Made by a program: the position numbers and the translations under genes. Source: Streptomyces sp. NBC_00691 (lineage in GTDB: Bacteria; Actinomycetota; Actinomycetes; Streptomycetales; Streptomycetaceae). Taken from it: a DNA stretch of 64,000 bases. Below, piece after piece: positions 34,417-42,518 of this stretch (within the stretch, counting starts at the first letter, position 1; each line of letters starts with the position of its first letter). The stretch is taken from positions 4,070,501-4,134,500 of the forward strand of contig NZ_CP109007.1 of the NCBI RefSeq assembly GCF_036226665.1, given 5' to 3'. The notes below the pieces were generated by a model that was not told the DNA's origin, made no database searches, and worked only from the letters and a program-made list of their open reading frames with translations.

Positions 34417-34513
34417 CGCCCTTTGCCTGTGAGCGGTGTCGTCCCGATCGGCCGATCGATACGATTCCAGGAGGCGTATCCGTACTCGATCGCGAGGGAA
34501 GTGAGGCGCGGCC

Positions 34514-35131
34514 GTGGGGCGTCGGCTCGTACCGCTCACGCTGGACAACCTTCCGGATCTGCCCAAGCGGTGTCGCTCCTGCGTGTTCTGGGAGCTCGAC
34601 CCGGTCAGCGGGGAAGCCGCGGTGAAGGCCGGGCGGGCGGAGCGGGAGAAGGAGGCCTGGATCTCGGGCGTTCTCCTGGAGTGGGGCTCCTGTGGCCGTG
34701 TGGTCTATGTCGACGAGGTGCCCGTCGGCTACGTCCTCTACGCTCCCCCGGCCTATGTGCCGCGTTCCATCGCCTTCCCCACGAGCCCTGTCGCGGCCGA
34801 TGCCGCGCAGTTGATGACTGCGTGGATCATGCCGGGATATCAGGGGCAGGGGCTCGGCCGGATGGTCGTACAGACCGTGGCCAAGGATCTGCTGCGGAGG
34901 GGCTTCAAGGCCATCGAGGCGTTCGGTGACGCCCGGTGGAAGGAGCCGGCCTGTGTGCTGCCGGCCGAGCATCTGCTGGCGGTGGGCTTCAAGACGGTGC
35001 GGCCGCATCCGGCCTTCCCCAGGCTGCGGCTGGAACTCCGGACGACGCTCTCCTGGAAGGAGGACGTCGAGATGGCGCTCGACCGGCTCCTCGGCGCGGT
35101 CCAGAAGGAACCCGTCCTGCGTCCTCTGTAG
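34514..35131 (+). CDS. GNAT-family N-acetyltransferase
   Basis: A 205-aa protein with the acetyl-CoA-binding GNAT core: IMPGYQGQGLGRMVVQT, followed by a conserved KAIEAFG strand. The N-terminal 30 residues carry CRSCVFWELDP, with two Cys. Similar proteins occur after parB in Streptomyces, so it is a neighbour of long standing, but its substrate is unknown. The start is GTG 34514 preceded by a weak GAGGCGC site. The C-terminal region EDVEMALDRLLGAV is helical. Confidence 0.85.
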   Translation: MGRRLVPLTLDNLPDLPKRCRSCVFWELDPVSGEAAVKAGRAEREKEAWISGVLLEWGSCGRVVYVDEVPVGYVLYAPPAYVPRSIAFPTSPVAADAAQLMTAWIMPGYQGQGLGRMVVQTVAKDLLRRGFKAIEAFGDARWKEPACVLPAEHLLAVGFKTVRPHPAFPRLRLELRTTLSWKEDVEMALDRLLGAVQKEPVLRPL

Positions 35132-35165
35132 CTCGGGACACGAAGCCGGTCCGCTCGGGACATGA

Positions 35166-35197
35166 GAACGGCCCGCCCCCGAAGGGGCGGGCCGTTC
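35166..35197. terminator. Terminator between GNAT gene and trxA
   Basis: A 14-bp perfect stem (35166-35179 with 35184-35197) with a CGAA loop sits between the convergent GNAT and trxA genes. A parS site begins 2 bp after it. Confidence 0.85.
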
Positions 35198-35198
35198 T

Positions 35199-35212
35199 GT
35201 TTCACGTGAAAC
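35199..35212. other. parS: parS site 3
   Basis: Perfect GTTTCACGTGAAAC in the gap between convergent GNAT and trxA genes, directly beside the terminator stem. Confidence 0.95.
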
Positions 35213-35229
35213 GCTGCGTCCGCTTCACG

Positions 35230-35243
35230 GTTTCACGTGAAAC
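35230..35243. other. parS: parS site 4
   Basis: Perfect GTTTCACGTGAAAC 17 bp after parS site 3 and 13 bp before the trxA stop. Confidence 0.95.
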
Positions 35244-35256
35244 AGACGCCGGAGCG

Positions 35257-35589
35257 TCAGGCCTTGCTCGGCTCGACGAAGCCCTCGAGGTCGCGCAGGA
35301 TGGCGGCCTTCGGCTTGGCACCGACGATCGTCTTCACGACCTCGCCGCCCTGGTAGACGTTGAGCGTCGGGATGGACATGACGCCGTACTTGGCGGCCGT
35401 GGCCGGGTTCTGGTCGATGTTGAGCTTCACGATCTCGATCTCGCCGTGCTCGGCGGCGATGGCCTCCAGCGACGGGGCGATCTGGCGGCACGGGCCGCAC
35501 CACTCGGCCCAGAAGTCCACCAGGACGGGCTTGTCGCTCTTGAGGACGTCCTCTTCGAAGGAAGCGTCGGTCACAGTCTTCAGGGCCAC
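35257..35589 (-). CDS. trxA: Thioredoxin
   Basis: A 110-aa thioredoxin with active-site WCGPC at 30-34, the conserved Asp25 in VLVDFWA and cis-Pro in MSIPTLNVY. It passes electrons from TrxB to protein disulfides. GTG start. It lies 45 bp after trxB, so both are transcribed together, and is followed by two parS sites. The fold is complete with no insert. Confidence 0.98.
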   Translation of the reverse strand: MALKTVTDASFEEDVLKSDKPVLVDFWAEWCGPCRQIAPSLEAIAAEHGEIEIVKLNIDQNPATAAKYGVMSIPTLNVYQGGEVVKTIVGAKPKAAILRDLEGFVEPSKA

Positions 35590-35634
35590 AGCGGCCTCCT
35601 TGATCTCGCGGGGTGTGGGTGAGGAGAGACGGGG

Positions 35635-36600
35635 TCAGACCGCAGGGGTCTCGGCCAGCTTCTCGCTGTCGGCGAGTGCGGCCAGGAAGCGCTCGGCGTC
35701 CAGCGCGGCGGAGCAGCCGGTGCCGGCGGCCGTGATGGCCTGACGGTAGGTGTGGTCGACGACATCGCCGGCGCCGAAGACACCCGTGAGGTTGGTGCGC
35801 GTCGACGGGGCGGCGACCTTGAGGTAGCCCTCCTCGTCGAGGTCCAGCTGGCCCTTGAAGAGCTCGGTCCGCGGGTCGTGGCCCACGGCGATGAAGAGGC
35901 CGGTGACCGGGAGCTGACGGGTCTCGCCGGTCTTCGTGTCGCGCAGGGTCAGGCCGCTGAGCTTCTGCTCACCGTGGATCTCGGTGACCTCGCTGTCCCA
36001 GGCGAAGGAGATCTTCGGGTCGGCGAAGGCGCGCTCCTGCATGGCCTTCGAGGCACGCAGGCTGTCCCGGCGGTGGACGATGGTGACCGTCTTGGCGAAG
36101 CGCGAGAGGAAGGTGGCCTCCTCGATCGCGGTGTCGCCGCCGCCGACGACGGCGATGTCCTGGTCCTTGAAGAAGAACCCGTCGCAGGTGGCGCACCAGG
36201 AGACACCGCGGCCGGAGAGAGCGTCCTCGTTGGGGAGGCCGAGCTTGCGGTGCTGCGAGCCGGTGGTGACGATGACGGCCTTGGCGCGGTGCACGGTGCC
36301 GGCGGTGTCGGTGACGGTCTTGATCTCACCGGACAGGTCCACGGCGATGATGTCGTCCGGGATGAGCTCGGCGCCGAACCGCTCGGCCTGGGCCCGCATG
36401 TTGTCCATCAGGTCCGGGCCCATGATGCCGTCACGGAAGCCGGGGAAGTTCTCGACCTCGGTCGTGTTCATGAGCGCGCCACCGGCGGTGACGGCCCCTT
36501 CGAAGACCAGGGGGTTCAGCGACGCTCGGGCGGTGTAGAGCGCAGCGGTGTAACCCGCGGGCCCGGAGCCGATAATGATCACGTTACGGACGTCGCTCAC
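35635..36600 (-). CDS. trxB: Thioredoxin reductase
   Basis: A 321-aa FAD- and NADPH-dependent reductase. I place the start at GTG 36600 (MSDVRNVIIIGSG), after a GAGGAAG site. Motifs are the FAD-binding GSGPAGYTAA, the redox CATC at about 135-138 and NADPH-binding GGGDTAIEEA. A SigR-type promoter lies 72 bp upstream, consistent with control by thiol stress, as in S. coelicolor. trxA follows in the same operon. Confidence 0.98.
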   Translation of the reverse strand: MSDVRNVIIIGSGPAGYTAALYTARASLNPLVFEGAVTAGGALMNTTEVENFPGFRDGIMGPDLMDNMRAQAERFGAELIPDDIIAVDLSGEIKTVTDTAGTVHRAKAVIVTTGSQHRKLGLPNEDALSGRGVSWCATCDGFFFKDQDIAVVGGGDTAIEEATFLSRFAKTVTIVHRRDSLRASKAMQERAFADPKISFAWDSEVTEIHGEQKLSGLTLRDTKTGETRQLPVTGLFIAVGHDPRTELFKGQLDLDEEGYLKVAAPSTRTNLTGVFGAGDVVDHTYRQAITAAGTGCSAALDAERFLAALADSEKLAETPAV

Positions 36601-36671
36601 GGGTTTCTTCCTCGTCTCTGCAGACTGGCACTGCCTACGGGGGCGGTTGTCTCGGTCACTCTCACCCCACC

Positions 36672-36699
36672 CAACGGATCCTAAGGGGCGTACATTCCC
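36672..36699 (-). promoter_or_regulatory. SigR-type promoter of trxBA
   Basis: On the minus strand GGGAAT (36694-36699), an 18-nt spacer and GTTG (36672-36675) match the Streptomyces SigR consensus GGGAAT-N18-GTT. The site is about 72 bp upstream of the trxB start. SigR controls trxBA in S. coelicolor under disulfide stress, so the match and the gene agree. Confidence 0.85.
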
Positions 36700-36739
36700 G
36701 AAACTGCCGCGCGGCACCGTCGCCGGAGGAGGAGAGGGG

Positions 36740-37702
36740 TCAGGAGCGGGGATACGTGTCGCTGAACAGCAGATCAGCGTCGGCGCTTCCGCTCCCGGAC
36801 GTCCGCTTCGCGCAGGAGGCGTCGACCACATAGGCCTGGACCCGCTTGCTGTCCGCCGGGTCGTTGAGGACCAGCAGATAGGCGGGCTTTCCCTGGTATT
36901 CGCCCTGCTCGTGCCTCAGAACCGCGTCGGAGCGGCCGGTGCCGGCGAGGACGCAGCCGGGAACGGCACTGTCCCTGTTCCGCTCGGGGACCTGGCTCCC
37001 GGTCTCGGCGGACATCGACTCCGGACCGATCGCTCGGGGTGTCCCGGCGGAAGCGTCTTCTGTCAGGAGCGCGCGGACCCGGTCCTCGACCGGGGAGCCT
37101 GAGAAGGGGCTGAGTGACGCCCCTGCCACGCTGTCGGCCTTCCGGGTGTCTCCCGCCTCACCACCGGCGGTCACGTTGCCCGCCTGGCTGAGGTAGAGGC
37201 TCGTGCCGAGGACCACGGCACCGAAGGCGGCGCCGAGCGTCGAGAGCAGGGCGATACGACGGCGGCGGGGCCTCCCGGCCCGTCCGGGGCCGCTGGCAGC
37301 CCCGGAGCGGCCGGCCGGACGGTCGGTGCCGCGGCCGGCGGGGCGGTCCGTGGCAGGGGTGGGAGGGCCCGTGGGAGCCGCTGCGGACGGGGCGGGCGAT
37401 GTTTCACGTGAAACGGGGGCGTCGCTCTCCGGCGTGGTGGCGTTGAGGAGGGCTTCGGCGGCGAGGGCGGCGTCGATCCGCCCGGCGATCTCCGCAGGCA
37501 TGCGGGGCGGCCCGGGAAGGGTGCCGAGCAGGCCTCGGATCTCCTCCAAGGAAGTGCGTACATCCGCGCAGAGGGGGCATGCGTCGACATGGCGGCGGAC
37601 GGCGGCCGAGCGGGTCGGTGAGAGGAGCCCCTCGGTCAGATCGGAGATTTCCGAGACGTCCGGGTGCTGTGTGGTGTTGGCCCTGCCGGCCGTGGAAGTC
37701 AC
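36740..37702 (-). CDS. Putative anti-sigma factor (zinc-binding, membrane-anchored)
   Basis: A 320-aa protein encoded directly after the ECF sigma gene, GTG start overlapping the sigM stop by 4 bp. The N-terminal domain has the ZAS motif His38-x3-Cys42-x2-Cys45 (RRHVDACPLC) and helix-rich surroundings, as in RsrA-type anti-sigma factors. A Pro/Ala/Arg-rich linker contains an in-frame parS that reads VSRET. A membrane helix at about 150-172 is followed by an external domain with two Cys. It should hold SigM at the membrane until a signal releases it. The identity is by position and motif only. Confidence 0.85.
   Translation of the reverse strand: MTSTAGRANTTQHPDVSEISDLTEGLLSPTRSAAVRRHVDACPLCADVRTSLEEIRGLLGTLPGPPRMPAEIAGRIDAALAAEALLNATTPESDAPVSRETSPAPSAAAPTGPPTPATDRPAGRGTDRPAGRSGAASGPGRAGRPRRRRIALLSTLGAAFGAVVLGTSLYLSQAGNVTAGGEAGDTRKADSVAGASLSPFSGSPVEDRVRALLTEDASAGTPRAIGPESMSAETGSQVPERNRDSAVPGCVLAGTGRSDAVLRHEQGEYQGKPAYLLVLNDPADSKRVQAYVVDASCAKRTSGSGSADADLLFSDTYPRS
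37401..37414. other. parS: parS site 5 (inside anti-sigma gene)
   Basis: Perfect GTTTCACGTGAAAC within the coding sequence of the anti-sigma factor, read VSRET on the minus strand. Confidence 0.95.
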
Positions 37703-38403
37703 GTGCGCCCACCTCCGCCCTTCACAGCAGCTGGATCAGTCGTTCCGGTGTCCGTCGGCCCCGGCACCGGTGGGACGGATGTCCCCGGCGTCCGGTTCCT
37801 TCCCCCATCGAGGGCTTCGTTACCCACGGTGTCGGCGCGCAGATGAGTGACCATCGGAAGCAGTCGTGCCCTCCCGCGCGCACAGCGGCTCTTCACCGTG
37901 CCGGTGGGAACGCCGAGGATACGGGCCGCCTCCGCGACCGGGTATCCCTGCATGTCGACCAGGACGAGGGCGGCACGCTGATCGGCGGGGATCGAAGCCA
38001 GCGCGGCGAGGACTTCACGGTGGACGTCCAGGCGCTCCACGGGAGCCTCGGCGGACTCGTGCGGTTCGAGGAGCTGCTCGAACCGGTCGTTGTCCTCGAC
38101 GGGTGAGGTCTTGCGCGAGGCCGCTTTGCGCAGACGGTCGAGACAGGCGTTGACCGTGATGCGGTGAAGCCACGTGGTGACGGCCGACTGGCCGCGGAAG
38201 GTGTGGGCGGCCCGGAAGGCCGACAACAGGGCGTCCTGGACCGCGTCAGCGGCCTCCTCGCGGTCCCCCAGGGTCCGCAGGGCCACCGCCCAGAGCCGGT
38301 CGCGGTGGCGCCGTACGAGCTCACCGAAGGCGTCGGGATCTCCGGCGACATGGCGAGCCAGGAGTTCCTGGTCGCCCGTGGCGTCGTCTATCGGTCGGTC
38401 CAA
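37699..38403 (-). CDS. sigM: ECF RNA polymerase sigma factor (SigM-like)
   Basis: A 234-aa ECF sigma factor. Region 2 spans about 15-85 (with RLWAVALRTLGDREEAADAVQDALL and the -10 recognition helix TTWLHRITVN), and region 4 spans about 125-185 (LASIPADQRAALVLVDMQGYPVAEAARILGVPTGTVKSRCARGRARL). A 40-residue Pro/Gly/Thr tail follows. The start appears to be TTG 38403 after a strong GGGGAGGGG site; no ATG/GTG fits. The anti-sigma gene overlaps its stop, giving co-translation. By place it corresponds to Streptomyces sigM next to the MurJ-pseudokinase genes. Confidence 0.92.
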   Translation of the reverse strand: MDRPIDDATGDQELLARHVAGDPDAFGELVRRHRDRLWAVALRTLGDREEAADAVQDALLSAFRAAHTFRGQSAVTTWLHRITVNACLDRLRKAASRKTSPVEDNDRFEQLLEPHESAEAPVERLDVHREVLAALASIPADQRAALVLVDMQGYPVAEAARILGVPTGTVKSRCARGRARLLPMVTHLRADTVGNEALDGGRNRTPGTSVPPVPGPTDTGTTDPAAVKGGGGRT

Positions 38404-38428
38404 CGGTGAGCCCCCTCCCCTGCGGTCG

Positions 38429-40117
38429 TCAGCCCATGATCTTGACTTCGCTCAGCTTGCCCCGGTAGCCCCCGTCGTTGGAGGGCAGCTCGGTCAGCCA
38501 CACGAGAACGTAGCGGGTCGTGACGGGCTTGGTGAGTTTCAGGGCGACCTGGCTGCCCTGTCCCTTCGCCTGGGTGGTGTACGCGTCCGGCTGGGACGGC
38601 TGCGACGTCGCGTCGGACGGTGCCGTGCGCAGCTCCACCGAGGTGTCGCCGACGAACGACAGGTCGACCTCGCTGACGTTCTGCGCCTTGCCCAGGTCGA
38701 GCACGAGGCCCACGCCGGTCTTCAGATTGGCGAAACCGAGGCCGCGGTAGTTCTCGGTGTACCAGTACGTGCTGGGATCGCCGTCGTAGGCGAGGTCTAT
38801 GGCCTGGGGCTTCTCGGAGCCGTTCCCCAGCGGGTCGAAGTCCTGAGCCGACTCGATGGCGACCGGCTTGAGGGGCGCGGGCTTCTCGTCGACCGTCGGC
38901 GTCGGACCCGGAGTCTCCTTCTGCCCGGAGTCCGCCGCGAGGAGCCGGTCGGCGATCTGCCAGCTGCCGAGGCCGAGAGCCGCGATCAGGAGAGCGGACA
39001 CGGCCCACTTCAAGGCCCTGCCGGTACGGCTCTGCAGCGGGGGCGGCGGTACGACCACCGGCTGGGTGGCCGCGGGATGCACCTGGGGACGCCCGTACGT
39101 GCCCTGCTGGTACGTCGTGCGCTGGTACTCGGGCGGAGCGGTGAACTCGGGCTCCGGGGGCCTCACCCGGGGCATGGCGGCCACGGCCTTGGCCAGCTCG
39201 TCCGGAGTGGTGCAGGGAGGCTCCTGGCGCGAGGCGGTGGCCCCGTCGTTGGCCAGGGCGCGCATGGCGATCTCCGAGAGGCCCCGGTGGACACCCGCGC
39301 GGACCTGGTCGGGCGGGAGCAGGCCGACGCCCTTGGGCAGGCCGGAGAGTCCGTAGGCGTCGCTGTCGTACGGCCAGCGCTGGGTGAGCGCGGCGTACAG
39401 GAGCGCGCCGATGGCCTCGGTGTCACTGCGCTGAGGACGTTCGGCGGTGATGCCGCGCAGGGCGGCGTTCACGGCCAGGCCGCGGATCCGGTACTGGCCG
39501 GTGGAGCTGCGCAGGACGGCGCTCGGCGTGAGCCGGAGGTGGGCGAGGCCTTCCCGGTGGGCGGCGGCCATGGCCTGGGAGACCTGGCTCACGAGCTGGT
39601 AGGCGTCGTGCGGCTCCAGCGGGCCGGCCGCGAGGAGCGCGGTCAGCTCGGTGGAGTCGGGCAGCCATTCGTGCACGACGTACACGAGGTCGTTCTCCTC
39701 GACGGCGTCGAGGACCTGCACGAAGCGGGGGTCACCGAGGAGGGCCGAGGAACGGGCCGCGGCCAGGACCGAACGGGCCCGGGGATGGTCGGCGGGCAGC
39801 AGGTGGACCCCGACGGCACGCCGTAGTTTCTCGTCGACGGCACGCCAGCTGCTAAAGCCGTCCAGACGGGTGACGCACTCCTCCAGCCGGTAACGCCGGG
39901 CCAGTTTGTGGCCGCTGTGCAGTTCCGGAGCCGTGATGGAGGGCTGTTCGCCGCTCTGTCGTTCGACCGCCTTCTTCTCCGTGGCCTCGGCGGACTGTTC
40001 CGCCGCCTTCTGCTTTTCCGCCACCCCGTCGGTCGCGGCCGTGTCCGCCTTGGCGGTCAGCGGGTCGTCACCGCTGTTGTCGGCCACGTCGACGGCAGCC
40101 GTGCTACGTTCCGCCAC
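38429..40117 (-). CDS. Membrane pseudokinase with extracellular binding domain (MurJ partner)
   Basis: A 562-aa protein starting at GTG 40117 after a GGGGAGG site. Its first 95 residues are acidic and Ala/Ser-rich. The kinase-like domain (about 95-340) lacks an HRD catalytic Asp (HLRLTPSAV) and a DFG motif (IRGLAVNAA), so it is a pseudokinase. One membrane helix (about 390-412) follows a Tyr/Gln/Pro-rich linker, and the outer C-terminal domain, with YDGDPSTYWYTENYRGLGF, resembles an F5/8-type discoidin carbohydrate-binding fold. In M. tuberculosis the same pseudokinase is fused to MurJ (MviN, Rv3910); here the genes are separate but adjacent. Confidence 0.85.
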   Translation of the reverse strand: MAERSTAAVDVADNSGDDPLTAKADTAATDGVAEKQKAAEQSAEATEKKAVERQSGEQPSITAPELHSGHKLARRYRLEECVTRLDGFSSWRAVDEKLRRAVGVHLLPADHPRARSVLAAARSSALLGDPRFVQVLDAVEENDLVYVVHEWLPDSTELTALLAAGPLEPHDAYQLVSQVSQAMAAAHREGLAHLRLTPSAVLRSSTGQYRIRGLAVNAALRGITAERPQRSDTEAIGALLYAALTQRWPYDSDAYGLSGLPKGVGLLPPDQVRAGVHRGLSEIAMRALANDGATASRQEPPCTTPDELAKAVAAMPRVRPPEPEFTAPPEYQRTTYQQGTYGRPQVHPAATQPVVVPPPPLQSRTGRALKWAVSALLIAALGLGSWQIADRLLAADSGQKETPGPTPTVDEKPAPLKPVAIESAQDFDPLGNGSEKPQAIDLAYDGDPSTYWYTENYRGLGFANLKTGVGLVLDLGKAQNVSEVDLSFVGDTSVELRTAPSDATSQPSQPDAYTTQAKGQGSQVALKLTKPVTTRYVLVWLTELPSNDGGYRGKLSEVKIMG

Positions 40118-40235
40118 CGTCGTTCCTGCCTCCCCATCCGTTGCGCCACATCCAACAGCCAAGCCAATTGTGCCCACAGTCGGACGCTATGCACGACACG
40201 CGGTTCCCCCCGATGGTTGTGCGGGAGGTACAGGC

Positions 40236-42473
40236 TCAGCGTCCCAGACGCCCGCGCACCATTCCCACCAGGGTGTTCAGCTCCGCGATCCGCATGCGCC
40301 TGGCCGCGACGAAGAAGACTCCGAGCAGCACCGCTCCGCCGACGATCAGGGCGACGAGCGAGCCCAACGCCCCCTCGCCGAGGAGCTTCAGCAGTCCGAA
40401 GCCGACGGCGCCGGAGACGACGGCGGCGGGCACGGAGGCCATGCACAGGCGGGCGTAGGTCCGCAACACGTGGGTGCCGTCCAGGTCGCCGCCCAGGCGC
40501 TTGCGGAGGCGGCGCCAGGCGATGCCGACACCGACGGCGTAGGCGAGGCCGTACGAGGCGGCCATGCCGACGACGGCCCACTGGGCCGGCAGGACGACGT
40601 AACAGATCGCGGAGGCGGCCGCGTTGACGGCGGCGACGATGACCGTGTTGTAGAACGGCGTCCGGGTGTCCTCGTAGGCGTAGAAGCCTCGGAGCACGAC
40701 GTACTGGACGGAGTACGGGATCAGACCGAGGCCGAAGGCCATCAGGATGAAGCCCATGCCCTGGGCCGCCTCGACGCCGCTGGAGGCGTAGAGGAGGGTG
40801 CACATCGGGACGCCGAGCGCCAGGAAGGCGAAGGAGACCGGGACGATCGCGACGGCCGAGTTGCGCAGGCCCTGCGAGATGTCGTCCCGGACGGCGCCCG
40901 GGTCGTTGTCGTGAGCGGCGCGGGAGATCCGGGGCAGCAGCGCGGCCATGACGGAGACCGTGATGATGGCCTGCGGCATGCCCCAGATCAGCTGGGCGTT
41001 GGAGTACGCGAGGAAGCCCGCGCCGTTCTTTCCGGACTCCTCACCGGCCGCCGTGGCGAGCTGGGTGACGACCAGGACGCCCGCCTGGTTGGCGAGCACG
41101 AAGAGCACGGTCCACTTGGCGAGCTTGACCGTCTTGCCGAGGCCGTGGCCCTTCCAGTCGAACCGGGGCCGGAATCGGAAGCCGGTCTCCCGGAGGTACG
41201 GGATCATCGCCAGGGCCTGGACGACGAGTCCGAGCAGGGTGCCGATGCCGAGCAGGCGGATGCCGTCGTCGGGGATGGTCTGCACACCCATGTGGGACTC
41301 GGCGGAGGTGCCGTAGACCCAGATGAACAGGCCGAAGGTGACGATCATGACGATGTTGTTGAGGACCGGGGTCCACATCATCGCGCCGAACTTGCCGCGT
41401 GCGTTGAGGATCTGACCCATCACTACATGCACGCCCATGAAGAAGATCGTGGGCAGGCAGTAGCGGGCGAAGGTCACCGCCACGCTGTTGGCCGCGGCGT
41501 CGTCGGCGATGGTGTTCGACATCAGCCGGATGAGCAGGGGCGCCGCGAAGACGGCCAGGACCACGATCGCGCCGAGCGCCACCATCACCAGGGTGAGCAG
41601 GCGGTTGGCGTAGGCCTCGCCGCCGTCCTCGTCGTTCTTCATCGAGCGGACGAGCTGCGGGACGAAGACCGAGTTGAGGCCGCCGCCGACGGTGAGGATG
41701 TAGATCATCGTCGGCAGGGTGTAGGCGATGGTGAAGGTGTCACCGAGCAGGGCGGCGCCGAGCGCTCCGGTGATCACCAGGCTGCGGACGAAGCCGGTGA
41801 GCCGGGAGACCAGGGTGCCGGCGGCCATGACCGCGCTGGACTTGAGCAGTCCTGAGGCGCGGCTGGACTTCTTGGCGGCGGGGGCGGGCATGGGATCCGG
41901 CTCCGGGGCGGGCGGGGGCACCTGTCCGGGGGTCTGCTGGTCCCGGTAGAGGTGCGCGAAGGCGTCCGGCTCGGGCTCCTCCTCGCCGGCCCGGGTCACC
42001 AGGTCGTCGACACCGGTGAACTGGACGGTGCGCGCGTCGTCGCCGTACGGCAGGTGGCGGGAGGGGCCCTCGGGCTCCGGCGCCGGCGTCTGGGCCCACA
42101 CCCGGGGGTCGGGGGCGTGGTGGGGTGCGGCCGGCTGCTGGTAGAGCGGCTGCGGCTCCGGGTACATGCCGGGCGGGGGCGGCGGGTGCGCGGCGCGGTC
42201 GTAGAGCGCCTCGGTCACCGGATCCTGTGCGGAGAGGTCCTGGGCCTGGTACGGGTCGTGGGTGAAGACATCCTGGACGTAGGGGTCCTGGACGTACGGG
42301 TTCTGCTGGTAGCCGTCCTGCGTGTAGGGGGCGTGCCCCTGCGGGCCGGGGCCGCCCGGCGGTGGGGGCGGCACCGGCGGCTGGCCGGAGCCGGGGGGTG
42401 GCGCGGGCGTCCCACCGGACGGCGGGGTGCCGCCCGCACCCTGGCCGCGGTCACCGTCGTACGGCGCGTTCAT
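40236..42473 (-). CDS. murJ: Lipid II flippase MurJ
   Basis: A 745-aa MOP-family flippase that moves lipid II to the outer face for peptidoglycan synthesis. The N-terminal 190 residues are a Pro/Tyr/Gln-rich cytoplasmic tail with repeated NPYVQDPYVQD-type units. The membrane domain has 14 predicted helices, with the conserved Arg/Ser-rich motifs (VSRLTGFVRSLVITGALG). Separate neighbours encode the pseudokinase that regulates it in mycobacteria. The start is ATG 42473, 45 bp after the upstream large protein. The C-terminus ends GMVRGRLGR. Confidence 0.95.
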   Translation of the reverse strand: MNAPYDGDRGQGAGGTPPSGGTPAPPPGSGQPPVPPPPPGGPGPQGHAPYTQDGYQQNPYVQDPYVQDVFTHDPYQAQDLSAQDPVTEALYDRAAHPPPPPGMYPEPQPLYQQPAAPHHAPDPRVWAQTPAPEPEGPSRHLPYGDDARTVQFTGVDDLVTRAGEEEPEPDAFAHLYRDQQTPGQVPPPAPEPDPMPAPAAKKSSRASGLLKSSAVMAAGTLVSRLTGFVRSLVITGALGAALLGDTFTIAYTLPTMIYILTVGGGLNSVFVPQLVRSMKNDEDGGEAYANRLLTLVMVALGAIVVLAVFAAPLLIRLMSNTIADDAAANSVAVTFARYCLPTIFFMGVHVVMGQILNARGKFGAMMWTPVLNNIVMIVTFGLFIWVYGTSAESHMGVQTIPDDGIRLLGIGTLLGLVVQALAMIPYLRETGFRFRPRFDWKGHGLGKTVKLAKWTVLFVLANQAGVLVVTQLATAAGEESGKNGAGFLAYSNAQLIWGMPQAIITVSVMAALLPRISRAAHDNDPGAVRDDISQGLRNSAVAIVPVSFAFLALGVPMCTLLYASSGVEAAQGMGFILMAFGLGLIPYSVQYVVLRGFYAYEDTRTPFYNTVIVAAVNAAASAICYVVLPAQWAVVGMAASYGLAYAVGVGIAWRRLRKRLGGDLDGTHVLRTYARLCMASVPAAVVSGAVGFGLLKLLGEGALGSLVALIVGGAVLLGVFFVAARRMRIAELNTLVGMVRGRLGR

Positions 42474-42518
42474 GGTTACCCCACCTCATCGTTTCCGGCC
42501 GACCGGCCACGACATCGC

